DNA from: Strix aluco
Taxonomy: Eukaryota; Chordata; Aves; Strigiformes; Strigidae
Length of the DNA stretch: 64,000 nucleotides
Reading direction: 5' to 3'
Assembly (NCBI RefSeq): GCF_031877795.1
Contig: NC_133948.1
Location: 15,206,948-15,270,947, forward strand
Of this stretch, positions 12,374 to 24,200 are shown in pieces. Position 1 is the first letter of the stretch. Each line of letters begins with the position of its first letter. Position numbers and translations under genes: made by a program. Below the pieces are notes generated by a model. The model was not told the origin of the DNA and searched no databases. It was given only the letters and a program-made list of their open reading frames with translations.

Positions 12374-12766
12374 ACTATAGAATTCACAGGATGGTTTGGG
12401 CTGGGAGGTAGAGATCATCCAGTTCCAACCCCCCTGCTACAGGCAGGGACACCTTCCACTAGCCCAGGTTGCCCAAAGCCCCATCCAACCTGGCCTTGAA
12501 CCCTTCCAGGGAGGGGGCAGCCCCAGCTTCTCTGGACAACCTGTGCCAGTGCCTCGCAGTAAAGAATTTCTTCCTCGTATCTAATCTGAATCTTCCCCTC
12601 TTTCAGTTTAAAACTGTTAGCCCTCATCCTATCACTCACTCCCTGATCAAGAGTCCCTCCCCATCCTTCCTGTAGCCCCTTTAGGTCCTGGGAGGCCACT
12701 CTAAGGTCTCTCTGGAGCCTTCTCTTCTCCAGACTGAACACCTCCAACTCAGCCTGTCAAGGAAGG
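12374..12766 (-). mobile_element. CR1 LINE 3' fragment
   Basis: A 5'-truncated chicken-repeat-1 (CR1) non-LTR retrotransposon inserted antisense. Read on the plus strand it begins with the reverse complement of the CR1 3' end (cacaggatggtttgggctgg, then gatcatccagttccaa). It continues through the standard blocks for gccccatccaacctggcctt, cagcttctctggacaacctg and ctggagccttctcttctcca. About 390 bp survive, noncoding. CR1 is the dominant LINE of birds and is the main evidence for an avian source. Confidence 0.93.
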
Positions 12767-14882
12767 ATCTTAAGTGTGCTTATTAAGAAAAATATATATG
12801 CTTTATTATTAAAAACATTTTTCAGGCAGCATTGTTGTAGCAACATAGCACATAACACAGCTTAAAGTTGTGTCAGTTAACTTTTCTGAAGAAAAGACGT
12901 GCAGCATTAAATGCTTTGAACATTTTACTTATTTTTAGCTCACTAGGCAAACAGTATGGATTATTAGTCTTTTTAAGTATAAGAAAATAATATAAGCAGA
13001 CATAAAACATGGCTTCCAAACATGCTGCCCTCATCGAACTGCTGGCATATCTTCAATATTGATGTCTTCAGCTTTCACTTCCAGGTACAGAAATGCCTTG
13101 CACAAACAAGGTGTCATCCATCATCCGCAGAGCAATGCTCTGTGCTCAAGGACCTGAGCAGAACTAGTATGTTCAATATAAATTCTGGAATGAAGTGCTG
13201 TCTGGCCTTCCACAGTCGGGTGTATCATGTCTCTGGCTGATCTGGGGGATGGAGCTGGGTTCTCACAGGCCAACCAGCTCACGCGTCCTCGCTGTGTACC
13301 TGGAAATGCTGCCCCCAGAGCCGTTTCCAGTATTTGCTCAAAAATGTTGTAGCTGTTCCCCTGGGTTTGAAGTTCTCAGGGTCCTGCAAATCTTCGTATT
13401 TGATTAGTCCTGTAATAATCATCTTGATGTGTAGCTGTAGCCATGTGCTAGCTTCCCTTCAGCAAAGCGTCACTAATCTTGTTTTAAAACAGGGTTATTA
13501 CAAGACAAAAAATCCTAAAATGAGACTGTGGCACAACGTTCTGACAAAAATTATATGTAATAAAAATCTCATTATTTTCAAATTATTCATCTACTTTTCA
13601 AGGGAATGAGTCAGAGCACCAGTTTTCTGGGCCCCATCAGGATGACTGACAGGGTGGGTGCCTCTCACCTGGCACATCTTAATCAGGGGGTGGCCTCATG
13701 CTGTGCTGCCCTGATGTCCCCCCCACCCGCCGTTTGGATTAAATGCACGATGAAATAACTGCTTGTTTGAGGGGAGCAGAAACAATGGAAGCACCTACAC
13801 AACGAGGAACACAGTATAAATACAGTGGTCAGAGTTGGGTCTGAGCGCAGCATCCTGTTCAGGCGTTCGTAAAACAAAAGGAGGGTAAAATGAGTAAAAC
13901 ATCAAAATAAGGTAAAAGATGAAAAATCAAAATGGGAGAGAAAGGATGAAGAGCTGCTTTTGGGTAGGAAACTGGCCAAAGAAGTCAGTTTGGAGTCCTG
14001 AGAAAGGAAACTACCCTGCGTTTCATGGTCTGACTGTTCTAACAGAATCAGGACTTGGTGTGTGTTTTTTTAAAGACATATCTGACCTTACCATCAGTTT
14101 TTCATCATAACAGCCCACAAAGTCTGAGTTTGGCTGTTTGGATCACATGAATAAAGTGTATCAAAGGTTACTGGATGGTAACAGGCAGGAAAGTACCTGA
14201 GACACGCTTGTTTTCACCATTTCTCGCCATGCCAGGTGCAGATTGCTCAAGGATTGCGTCTCACGTACGGGGTGGGCACAAGAGCCGGCTTCTGTGGGAA
14301 GCTGACCTGGGGCACCAGGGTGGGATGATCCAGAACAGGACGCTGTCAGCCTCCACCACGACCACACGCAGATTTTAAATGCGTCCTTGCTGAATGCAGC
14401 CAGTAACTCCAATGACATTTGGGTTGTGACTGCAGCCCGAAGAGTATCTTTCCACATCAGGTGCCCCTTTTCATAAGAAGCCAACTAGTAACTCAGTGCC
14501 TGCGTCTCGGACAGTAAGAGAGGTTTGGAAAGGACTTGTTGGGTCTTTCGGGTCAGTTCTCAGCTGTTGGTAGCAACTGCATCCGGGTAAGGCAGCTCTG
14601 GGAAGGATGACCCAGAGCCTCAGGACTCGAGCTGTTGGAAGCTCTGGTGTTCTCATGTTTCAGCCCAGACTTTTCATGGCCATCGGATACTTGTTTTCTC
14701 TTCCACTAACATCACCCTTGCTCTTAAGGGAGATGTGTTTACTTCTGTGTTTACTCCCTGAAGTTTCATAGAGAACAACTGTATCTCTTCTCAGCATTCA
14801 GTTTTTTGGCTAAACAAATTATTTCAAGATCCTTACATAAGAAAAAACCAGGATTACCCTGTCATTATTCTCCAGTCACATT

Positions 14883-15310
14883 TTAAGTTTGTCTCCCTTG
14901 ATTAAAAGTGACCAGAGCTGCGTGCATAATTCCAGAGAAGGTTGCAGCAGAGCTCTGTATACCATTTGTAAATGGTATCAGCATTTTCCCCTTCTCCTGG
15001 AAGTATCTCAGTTGATATCTGCTTCTCCTCAGAGCTGCTTCATATTGGGTGTTTGCAGTCATCCTGAAATCAACAAATACACCCAGATTTTTCTTGTCTT
15101 CTGTCATTTCCAACCGATGAGCTCCCAGCTTGCAGCAGAGATTCTCATTAGTAATTCCCAAGTGCGTGACCTTGTACTTTCCACTATTAAATTTCATCCC
15201 ATTTCCAATGTGCCAGCACTCAACGTTATCCACCTCTTCCAGCAATACAGCTATTCCCTCTGCACTGCTGGTGCCACCCAACTTTGTGCCATCAGCTCAC
15301 TCCTACCTTT
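14883..15310 (-). mobile_element. Old CR1-like LINE, reverse-transcriptase end fragment
   Basis: On the minus strand a frame reads DGTKLGG from the region near 15.29 kb, then GMKFNSGKYKVTHLG and KNLGVFVDFRM. This is the order seen at the C-terminal end of CR1-type reverse transcriptase (consensus of the type TKLGG, MKFNKGKCKVLHLG, KDLGVLVD). A 132-codon open frame covers 14883-15281. The rest of the ORF is not recognisable, so this is a decayed, 5'- and 3'-truncated copy. Similarity to CR1 is clear; the subfamily is not assigned. Confidence 0.82.
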
Positions 15311-17978
15311 TGTTCCAAGGCCTGCCTGAAAAATATTGTGCAAGATCAAAAGAACAGAAGACACACTTCGCAGGGTCAGCCTGTGCTCCCTGTGGTCCAG
15401 CACTCCATCCCTGAGAGGGGCAGCCAGTGATGCTGTTTAGGGCGAGCATCGGAGCCCAGCCACTTCCCACTCTCTCCTCCCTTTGCACTCCCCGCACATC
15501 CACAGGTGGTGTCTGTTTGACGTGAATTCCCTACTTTTCCACATGGCTATTTTTGTATGGACCTGCTCTCTATTAATCTATTGAATTTTTGAACCTGCCA
15601 ATAGTCTCCAAGTCATTTCTTAGGGAGCTCAGCTCCACCCTCAGAGTCTACCTTTCCACCCCAACTATTGTCACCCGTCTGTAGTAGCTAGCTTCTTACC
15701 TACCACATTGCTCCCCAGATACATTTCCCATGTGGCATTGTTTTTAATATCTTATTAAATCCAGTTAGATTAAATCTATTATACATCCATTGTCTAGAAA
15801 ACAAAGGTATAATCTTAGTTAAAGGCAATCTATCTTTTGTAAAGCTATGTCACATTTTTACTTTATTTCCCACTTGTCTGTCCCCAACTACTGTTTCCTT
15901 TCCATTTTTTTCTAAACTTCTGCTGTTCTTGAGGTCAGACTAACTGGTGTCTAAATGACTGGATTGTTTTTCTCCCTCCTGCTTAACAACAACTAGTGAT
16001 TCAGTAGTTCCCCGGTAATTCATAACCACCCTCAACCTGACAAATTAAAAACTTTGTACTGGATGAATGAGGATATGTTCCAGATCCGTCGGAACCACGG
16101 GCTGGGGAACACCTTGTTCCCTGAGCAGCGTGTCAGACTCTCCCAGGCCTCACTCCCCCTTTGGGTACTGTAATTTCCATTTCTATAAAATAATTGTTAT
16201 TAGCTATCATCCTTTGCTCATCATAGAAAATAGAGGCAAAAGTAATTTAACATAGGGCCATACCTAACATTTATTAAAAAACAGACTGGAACACAAGAAA
16301 TGGAGACTCCGAACACTCAGACATGGATAGTCTCCACACAATGTGTTTAACTGTATTGGTAAAGATAATGCCAAAGATGACGATTTGTGTCACTGAAATA
16401 AGCAGCTGGAAGTGCACAGCTTTTCCTGTCACAGTGATGGCACTCTGGCTAGTTCCCCCTCTTTAAAAACCAGACAGAGTGACCAGCAGGTTCTGCTGCA
16501 CCAAAGCCCCAGGTCTCCAGGATTTGACTTCCTGAAGTAGGTCACATTTGATCTCCGTCCAGGCATACTGCAAAAGGCAACTATTTAACAGGGACTTTTC
16601 AAAATTCATATTCTGCTTCCTAATGCTGTCAACACACATCCTTTTCAGATACAGCTATACTGGGTGAACATTTTTTCATTGCTTTTGGGTATAAACAGGG
16701 CAGGAATCCTGTTTTTCCCTTCAGTTACCTGTATTTCTTCCAAAGTTCCTCTGAAGGTACATATTGACTTTCAGATCACATTTGCATTCAGATGATGGCT
16801 TGTTGTTGGAAAAAATCCCTTTAGAGGGGCTGATTAACTTCCTTTCAGATGTTTACTGTCCCTGACCAAGGGAGCAAAACTAGAAAACAACTCACTGCGT
16901 GGCTTAAATCTGAGTTTAAAGACATGGGATCCTGTATTTTGTATTGTTCTCTCTGAACATTAATGCTACTTCTAGCTTAAACATGACTTAATGACAGACT
17001 GAAGTCCATCTGTTACAATGACTAGCCTTGGACTCAGAGGGAGAGTCCTGTGGATAATTTAGGAGTGCGTTTTATAGTTACTTGCAAGCAAGCATTTCAT
17101 TTCAGATCAAGGCGAACATGAGGAGCAGGTGAAAATATCTCTCAAAAGTACAACCTGACCTACATACACTATTGTAAATTAAAGATATGTATAAAAATAA
17201 AGCATTAATGATCCACCACAGTTGCAACAAAACCCAGATATAAATCTTGCTGCTGAAAAGGAACTCCATTGCACAAGGCTTAGTTACAGCTTCATTTTGG
17301 AAGCTGCAACGCTTCCTGCCAACTGTACCCTGCTGCCTCCGACACTGCTGCCTTTGCCTCCCAAGCTTTCTTGTGCCTTTCTGTTGCTTAACGCTCATAT
17401 CCCTTTTATCACTTGTCTCTCAATTTCCATGTATTTTTTGGCTCTTGTGCCTCACGTTGGCTCCCTGCTCTCCATTACCTCATGCTCTAGGGGCTGCAGG
17501 CTGCTCAGGGTGGCTTGGACGGTGTGTCTACTGATGGCATAGGGCCACACATGTTCTTACAGCTGAGCTGAATGTCACAAAAGCAAAGGAGGAAAGCCTC
17601 GGCCAGACGACCTGGTGCGCAAGAGCAGCTTTTATAGTCAGGCAGGGTGTTTCTCCAAGGGACACGTGGGCTTTGGAGGACTCCTAAGGAGGATCCCAGG
17701 GCTGCAGGCCCCGCTGCCCGGGGATGCTGCGGGGTGTGGGCAGCCCCCGGCTCTGCAGAGCTCCTCGGCTCCCGCACCTCCCCTCAGCACTCAACTCCAG
17801 CCCGCCTCCACCTATTACCTGTCTTACAGGTTGGCCGGAGCGGCCGCAGAGCCTTCTCCTGAGGCTCCGTCTGTAGCACCGCATCGCACCTCCTGCCTCA
17901 GCGGGGCTCTGGGCTGCCCAAGGCCGGGCCGAGGGCCGCCCTCGGCCAGCTGCGGACGGTTAAGCACCCCCCCAGGGT

Positions 17979-17987
17979 TATAAAAGG
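17979..17987 (+). promoter_or_regulatory. TATA-box-like element
   Basis: tataaaagg is a full match to the TATA consensus, flanked by G+C-rich sequence at the left edge of the CpG island. If used, transcription would start near 18010 and give MTMR3 a longer leader. It could equally be a chance match. Confidence 0.4.
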
Positions 17988-18246
17988 AGGGAGGGGGGAG
18001 TCAGCATCACCTGCCGAGGGAGAGCAGCTGCCGGGTTGTGGGGATGGCCGCGGCTCTGGCGAACCCGGCGGGGAGCGGCGCTGCCCACCCGACTCCCCGC
18101 TCCGGAGCGGGCCCGGGTGGCGGGGCTGGGTCCCCTCAGGGCGGCGGCTGGGCCGTGGAGGGCGGGAACGGCGCGCGCCCGGCCCCGCCCCGCGCGGGCA
18201 GGGGAGGAGGGGGCGGTGTCGGGCGCGCGCCTGGCGCTGCCGTGCG

Positions 18247-18258
18247 GCCGCCATGTTG
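18247..18258 (+). promoter_or_regulatory. MTMR3: YY1-type motif overlapping upstream ATG
   Basis: gccgccatgttg matches the YY1 consensus found just downstream of the start site of many CpG-island genes. This suggests the main MTMR3 start site is a few tens of bases to the left. The motif also supplies an ATG in a strong initiation context. Confidence 0.55.
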
Positions 18259-18270
18259 TTGTGGCTGTGA
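18253..18270 (+). other. Short upstream ORF in MTMR3 leader
   Basis: ATG followed by four codons and TGA, encoding MLLWL. The context gccgccATGt has G at -3 and is strong apart from +4. A small uORF here would be expected to lower translation of the main frame or favour re-initiation downstream; this is inference from position. Confidence 0.45.
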
Positions 18271-21200
18271 GAGGCGGCGGAGGCAGCCCGGAGCCCAGCG
18301 ACCCCGGCCCAGGCAGGAGGCCGCGCCCCGCGGGGGGGGGTGTGGGGGCTCCGCGCCATGCCCTGCCCCGCGGTAAGGAGCCGGCGGGGGCGTCCGGGCT
18401 CGCCCGGCGTCTTGCGGGGGGGTGGGCCGGCCTGCCGGGCCGGGGCCTGGAGGAGGGCGGCCGGGCTGTCAGCTGTGGGGCCGCGGGCCCGGCACGCCCC
18501 CTCGGCCGGCGGGGTGAGGGGCAGCGGCGGGGACCCGGCGCCGGCTCCCTCTGCTCCGCGCCGCTCTGCTGGGCCGGGGCCGCCGCGGGAGGAGGCGGCA
18601 GGCTGAGGCGCTCGCCCGGCCCCGCGGCCGGGGGTGGCGGCCTCCTCCCCGGGCAGGCGGGGATGCCGTCCCGGGCGGCGGCGGGCCGCGGGCTGACGGC
18701 GCGTCCCTTCGCGCAGGGCTCGGGCGGGGGAAGGCGGGCTCCCTGCCTGGTCGCTGCCGGTGTCCGTGGCCCTGTGGGCCTCACCTAGCGCCAGCCCCCT
18801 CCCTGCCCTTCCCGCGGGGGTGGCTGACTCCCTGCTGCCCGCGTAGCTGAGCTGAGGGATCGCCTCATGCCGCTGGCAGCTGTGGTCCCGTGCTCGGCTT
18901 CTCCTGCTGCTTTGGCCGTGGTATCAGTTGTGTTCAACTGTCCTTGTGCATGGGGCCAAAATTTCCCTTCCTTTTATAAGTGAGACTTGTTAAGGCTTTT
19001 TTTATTTACGTAGTTTTGGGGCTTTAATTGTGCCTCTTCCCCGTGTTCCTCTTAACAGTCCTATTCTTTTGATGGGAACTGAGCAGATGTTGCCCTTCTC
19101 TGGTAAGTAGTGGTTTGCGACCCCCTCCTGCCATTCCCCCCAACGTGGATTTTTAAGTTTTTGCATTGAAGTTGTTCCTTCTGCTGTTCATTCTTTTAGG
19201 GAATGTTGTTTTATCAACAGATGAGACCTTGTGTTCCTTCACATCTCTCTGTACCGGAAACTGATTTCTTTCCTTTCCATACACACTTTCCTCACTGGGG
19301 GGAAGGCTGAGTGTAAGCTTCTAACTCTTGCAGACTTCAAGTCTGATAGGTGCTCTTCTCCTGTGTGCTTCACCTGTTTTTCTGATGTGAAGAGCCCGTG
19401 TAACTATGGGCTTTCTTTTAGAAGAAAAGAGCCAGTCTAGTGAATCATGTCAAGTAGTGCTGAGTGTAGTGGTACAGCTTGGCTTTATGATGAATATAAA
19501 GGCATATTTAAATGCCGAGGTGAGTCCATTGGGAAGGGATGGTAGTGTGACTGAAGGAACTATGGCAGGTTTCTTGTAATACCTGTCATGCTTTAAGCTC
19601 TAGATAAAGGGCTGAGGTGCCTTTTGTCTATTATTTAAGCATGTGCTGTAGTACTTGAAAATTAACTTTTTGGTGCAGGTGAAAGAATCTTTATGAAGGA
19701 GTGCTCGTAGATAACTTCAGGGGAGGAGGCTGACATCTGATATCCGCATTGCTTCAGCGGTTACCGATCGCAGTGGTTTTGGAAGATAGAAAAAATGTTT
19801 TCTTAGTACAGGAAATACTGTGAACTGTAAGTGTTGAAACTTTCTGCAGATAAGTAAAGGCAGGTCATGGGATTCTAAAATGCTTCAGTGACAAGTGTTT
19901 GTGTGTGCCTGCTTTGGAGTTTGGGGAGGGGCAAATGTGCAGAAAGAGTAATGTTGAGCAGTGGTGGGCTTTTGAGTGGTTGTGCTTAAGGGTACTTTTG
20001 TCCTGCTTAACTCATAGGAGTGATATACTGAGAATCAAGTTTAGTTCTCTTGCTGGCAGTGTTATAGGCACCTATCTAGGATACTGTTAATATCCATTAC
20101 AAAAACTGTGCTAGAAATCAATGTCAGCCTACTGAAGTAATATGCTGTGCAACCCACAGATGATACCAAGTAGGTGGAATAGGTCAGCTTGATAAGCTCT
20201 CTTTTTTTCATAAAAATGGCCATCCACAGCTGGAAGAGATGGAAAAGGAGCATGCCCAAGCTTCTGAAGATAGATACAATGTTTTATCTCGGATCTCATT
20301 CCACCTACATGCAACCCAGGATGGTGGAGCGAAGTATGTTGTCAGCCTTTCAAGAGTAGGAGGAACGTGGCTATGCAGTGCTTTGCTGGCAATTAACCCG
20401 TAAAAAAGGAGTAACTCAAGGAAGAGGGTATTGTTACGCTGCTTGAGTAATGGGCAGGAGTCTGACAAGTCCACTGTAGCAAGGAAAAAGAAATTGTCTT
20501 CATGGAGTGAATTAGAGGAACTGGATTAGCATCCAGCACAAAGGTTGAGATCTCTTCACCTGCAGAGGTCAAAGGAATGTGATGGCTGTTCCTGCTCTCG
20601 TAGCTTCCTACTGGGATGTGTGACTGGATATGAGATTGGACTCTTCTACTTGGTATTGGTGGTGTCTTCTGGAGCATGTGACTTCAGATAGTGCAGTAGT
20701 ACTTACCAAATACTGTAAACCAGGATGAAAAGTCCAGATACTTAAATATGTGTTTGTTTCATAGTTGCTTTCATTGGCTGAATCAAAGTAATATATGTTT
20801 CTTTCAAAAATAAGCTTCTAAGTACTAATTTATCTTAAGCCGTAACATGCAACTGTTCTGCATTTGTCTCGAGCTCGAGTAACTGGTGATGTAAAGATCT
20901 GCCTGTTAGATGCCATATGGGTTTTAACTCTGAGAAATGAGCTTCATGATTTGTAATTCCTCGCTGCTTCTAAACATTTGTGCCACAACTTCCCAGTGCT
21001 GTTAGGAGAACTTTAGGAATATGCCTAGCACTCAATTCATGCTGTAATTATTATGAATTAATGGGATTGTTAAAAGGTAACTATTTATCTTTGTGGTGCT
21101 TCACATTTACAGGGTGACTGAGTGGCTTGCATGAAATCCTAGAAGTGAAGTTAGTGCTAATTCAGGAATGTGAAATACTGACTTTTTACTGAGGCTTGCT

Positions 21201-24200
21201 ATGCCCAATAACAAACTGAAGATCTCAACTCCTAATGCATCACAGCTTCTGCCCTGGATGCAGTAATCCTGAACGGTGCAGGGCTGCTGTATCCCGACTG
21301 GTGTATTGAGTTGCATGCATGTCAGCTCCTTGTATGTGCTGCTTGTGGGATGGGAGGAGGTCACTAGCTACAGCATCGTTTGGTGCCAACTGTCCATATT
21401 CAGAATGTAGTTGGTAACAAACAGCCAAGATTTTGTCCCCCTGCTTTGGGGTGAGCAGTTGAGAAGGCCTGACAGGATATGGTACCATAGAAATCTAATT
21501 GTAAGCTAGAGCATGAGTAGCCCAGACCTGTTCTTCCCCTTGTCTGATTAGTAGTTTCTGGTGGTGGTGTAAAGGAGGTGAACACCAACTGGCTGTAGTG
21601 ATTCTGGAGGTAATGTTTTATCCCATGAGGAAGGCCTTAGGTCAGTCCCTGCTGATCAGAACTAGAGAGAAGAACAGCCTGTAGTAGCAGAGGAGAAGTG
21701 TGGCATTATCTTGTTGAAACCAGTGATATCTTTCACCTTTAGTCTGTTACGAAGTGCCTGGGTTGTGTTGCTCTGAGCTAGAGGTGCTCTGTTCACCTTC
21801 ACTAAGCAGGAATATGTGCCTAGAAGTGAAGCTTGGAACTGCAGTGCCACACCATGCAAAGCAAGCTAGGGAGGAAGAGCAAAGCAGAAGGCTTTCTGGA
21901 ATGTTAATTGAAATGGATAAGCTATTTCTGGAGTCATAGATATCCATCCAAAAGCACTGTTTTTAAAGGCTTAGCTTAAAACACAATTGCTGATTCCTGG
22001 CTTTGGTTCAACTTCTGAAACACCTCTGACAGAATATTAATCCAAAGTTTAGAAAGCAGCAGTTGGTTTGACATGTGAATGCGACTGCAAGTTAAGCTGT
22101 TAACTGGAAATATGCTCTGTGGTCTTACTGGGGGGCAGCTGAGTGCCTCAGCATTAACACCCATGAGGAGGAACAATGCCTCTGAAAATAGTTGCAACAA
22201 AGTAAGCTTAGTATGATCCAGTTTGAAGTTTTTCTGAAATTTGTGTGTGTATGTCCATGAGCGAGGCAAGTAATGACACTGTAATAGCCATCATGTAGGT
22301 GGTGGAACCCTTCCAAACTCTGTTAAGGGGGGGGTGGCATGGGGGAACAAAACCCCCCAAACTCTGAAAAAGTCCCTAAATAGGTGGTTCTTGCCCTTCC
22401 CTGGGAGAGTTGGATTTCAGAAGACTTGAAGCTGGGTGGCCTTTGTTAAGTGATATTGTAACTAAACTTGTACAAGCTGCTGTATTGAAGTATTACCACT
22501 TCTGAAAAAGTTAATACTTTGAATAAGATTTTAGTGGAACTGAATTTTAGAGAAATTAGTCTGTTATTTTTCCTCTTGACTAGGAATGAAGTGAAAAGCT
22601 GTAAAGCAGCATTGATAGGATGGCTTGGGGGCAGGCTGTTGTACCAGTCATGCCAGTAATGGAATGTGTCCTCAGTAACATGTGCTGATAGATCTTAAGT
22701 AGCATTAAACCCCTTTTTTAGATAAATTAAACCAAAAATATTGCATTGTAAAGACTTTAAAATAGAACTTTGCAGTTCAGTGTTAGTTGAAAGAGGACAG
22801 AACATCAAAGAAACCAAGCCTTAGAGAAGTGCTGGAAGGTGAAAAGCAAGGCAAGTCGTCTTTTGCCTTGCTCAGCACATCTCGCTGTTTTCAGTGTTCA
22901 TTGTGATGGACTGACTAGCCGCGATGAAAATGATGGGTATGCTGTTGACGGCTTTCATCTGAGATGCTGATCCAGCTGATGCTTTTACTGACTTTTGTGA
23001 CATCAATTCTTCATCAAATTGTTGTCCAGTGTGCGAATAGCATGGTAGTGGTCACCTTCAGGGTTTTGAGCTGTTGTGTATCTTGTGAAGCATTAGAACT
23101 AGTGCTGGATGTGAAGCCTGAGCTTAGCTTGGAAAATTATCCTGTCACCTGTGGAATTAGCTTGAAGTGAGAATGAAATCAGAAACTTAGTGTTAGTCCC
23201 TGGCTACTTAAGAAGAGCTGAGCTTTTGGAAGGGCAGTCAGAACGGCCCACCACCCTGACTGGGGTGTGTCTTTTATAGTGAGAGCTGAGATGGGGGTTG
23301 TTCAAATGTTTGAACTTTGGAGACTGGACGGCAAGGCAGGCTGCCACGGGCCTCTGGGCTTCCAGAACATGGCCTAGAAGACAGTGAATAGCCATGTAGG
23401 AAAGACTTGTGTTCTGGTACTTGAACTTTGATATTTAACTTCTTCCTGTTGTGTATGTTGATCTCAAGCTGTGTGTTCTGTGCTCCCCTCCATTTGATTT
23501 TTAGCCCAACCACTCCTGCACTTTCTGCAGAGTGACAGTTTCTGCAGGGTTAGGCAGGGCTTCTCACAGAAGCCCCTCTGGTGTGGTGGCTGGTGCGTAC
23601 TTCTGGGGGGAATAAGTGGAAGCCTCCAGCGTGAGGAGAGCTGGACAGCTCTTCATAGGCAAGCACATGAATGTCAAAGCTCTTACAGTACTGTCTTTTT
23701 TTATCTTCTGGAAGAGCTTTAAAGTAAGAAGCTGTGATTGCATTTTGACTTGGTTACAGGAAGAATCAATTTCAATGTGCTTTTCTGCCTGCTGGATTGG
23801 GTCCCTGAGAAGGCTTGGGCTGATCAGCATACTGTTAGATCCTGTGAGGTAGAAGCAGGACTTAGGTACTTGGTTTCTTGAGTTGGGGCAGTTCTGCAGG
23901 TGCGTGGATCTACAGCTGTAGGTACTCAAGGCTGAACATACTTGGGGAATGTTGGATATCTTGCGCTTTTTTTTGTCTTGGTTTAATGTCAGAACTAAAG
24001 TTATGCTTTGGGACTACCCCTAGCAGATGTGCAGGATCTACCCTCTCAGCTCCTAATTTGTTTAGCCTTTACTGGGAAAAGAATTGGAAAAGACTTTTTT
24101 TCTCTAGAATCTCAGTTTCCTACTTTTCAATAAAACAGCATTATCAAAATAACTTACTATCTGTATGTGCTTCTCCCATGCTGTGAGTACACCATCCCCA

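Larger units (their letters stand above)
9011..17879. other. Intergenic region between ASCC2 and MTMR3
   Basis: About 8.9 kb between the two CpG islands. It contains a CR1 fragment at 12374-12766, an older LINE reverse-transcriptase fragment at 14883-15310, and a T-rich run at 10332-10354. GC- and CpG-enriched patches near 9.2-9.9, 10.9-11.5 and 12.0-12.2 kb may be distal regulatory sequence, but no specific element can be named. None of the open frames (all under 150 codons) resembles a cellular gene. Confidence 0.6.
18230..18372 (+). other. MTMR3: Probable MTMR3 exon 1 (5' leader)
   Basis: The 3' end is set by ccccgcg followed by the donor gtaagg at 18373. The 5' end is unknown; 18230 is a guess from the YY1-type element at 18247, and a TATA-driven start near 18010 would make it longer. 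It contains a five-codon upstream ORF (18253-18270) and a second ATG at 18358-18360, only 15 nt before the donor. If exon 1 joins directly to the exon at 55558, that second ATG is in frame with MTMR3. No transcript was available, so assignment to MTMR3 rests on position, CpG island and splice donor. Confidence 0.55.
17880..18850. promoter_or_regulatory. MTMR3: CpG island, MTMR3 promoter
   Basis: A second dense CpG island with GC boxes (ccccgcccc at 18183-18191, ggggcggtg at about 18210), a YY1-type element at 18247-18258 and a strong splice donor at 18373. It sits at the plausible 5' end of MTMR3, whose coding exons start 37 kb downstream on the plus strand, and diverges from the ASCC2 promoter 9 kb to the left. 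A TATA-like element lies at its left edge. The glycine- and arginine-rich open frames on both strands reflect composition. Confidence 0.7.

Noticed and set aside
14889-15329. 146-codon plus-strand open frame
   Set aside because: It is the antisense shadow of the LINE reverse-transcriptase fragment on the minus strand.
17978-18788. 250- and 268-codon open frames on both strands in the second CpG island
   Set aside because: Overlapping GC-rich frames on both strands with Gly/Arg/Pro repeats and no conserved motif; a composition artefact of the MTMR3 island.
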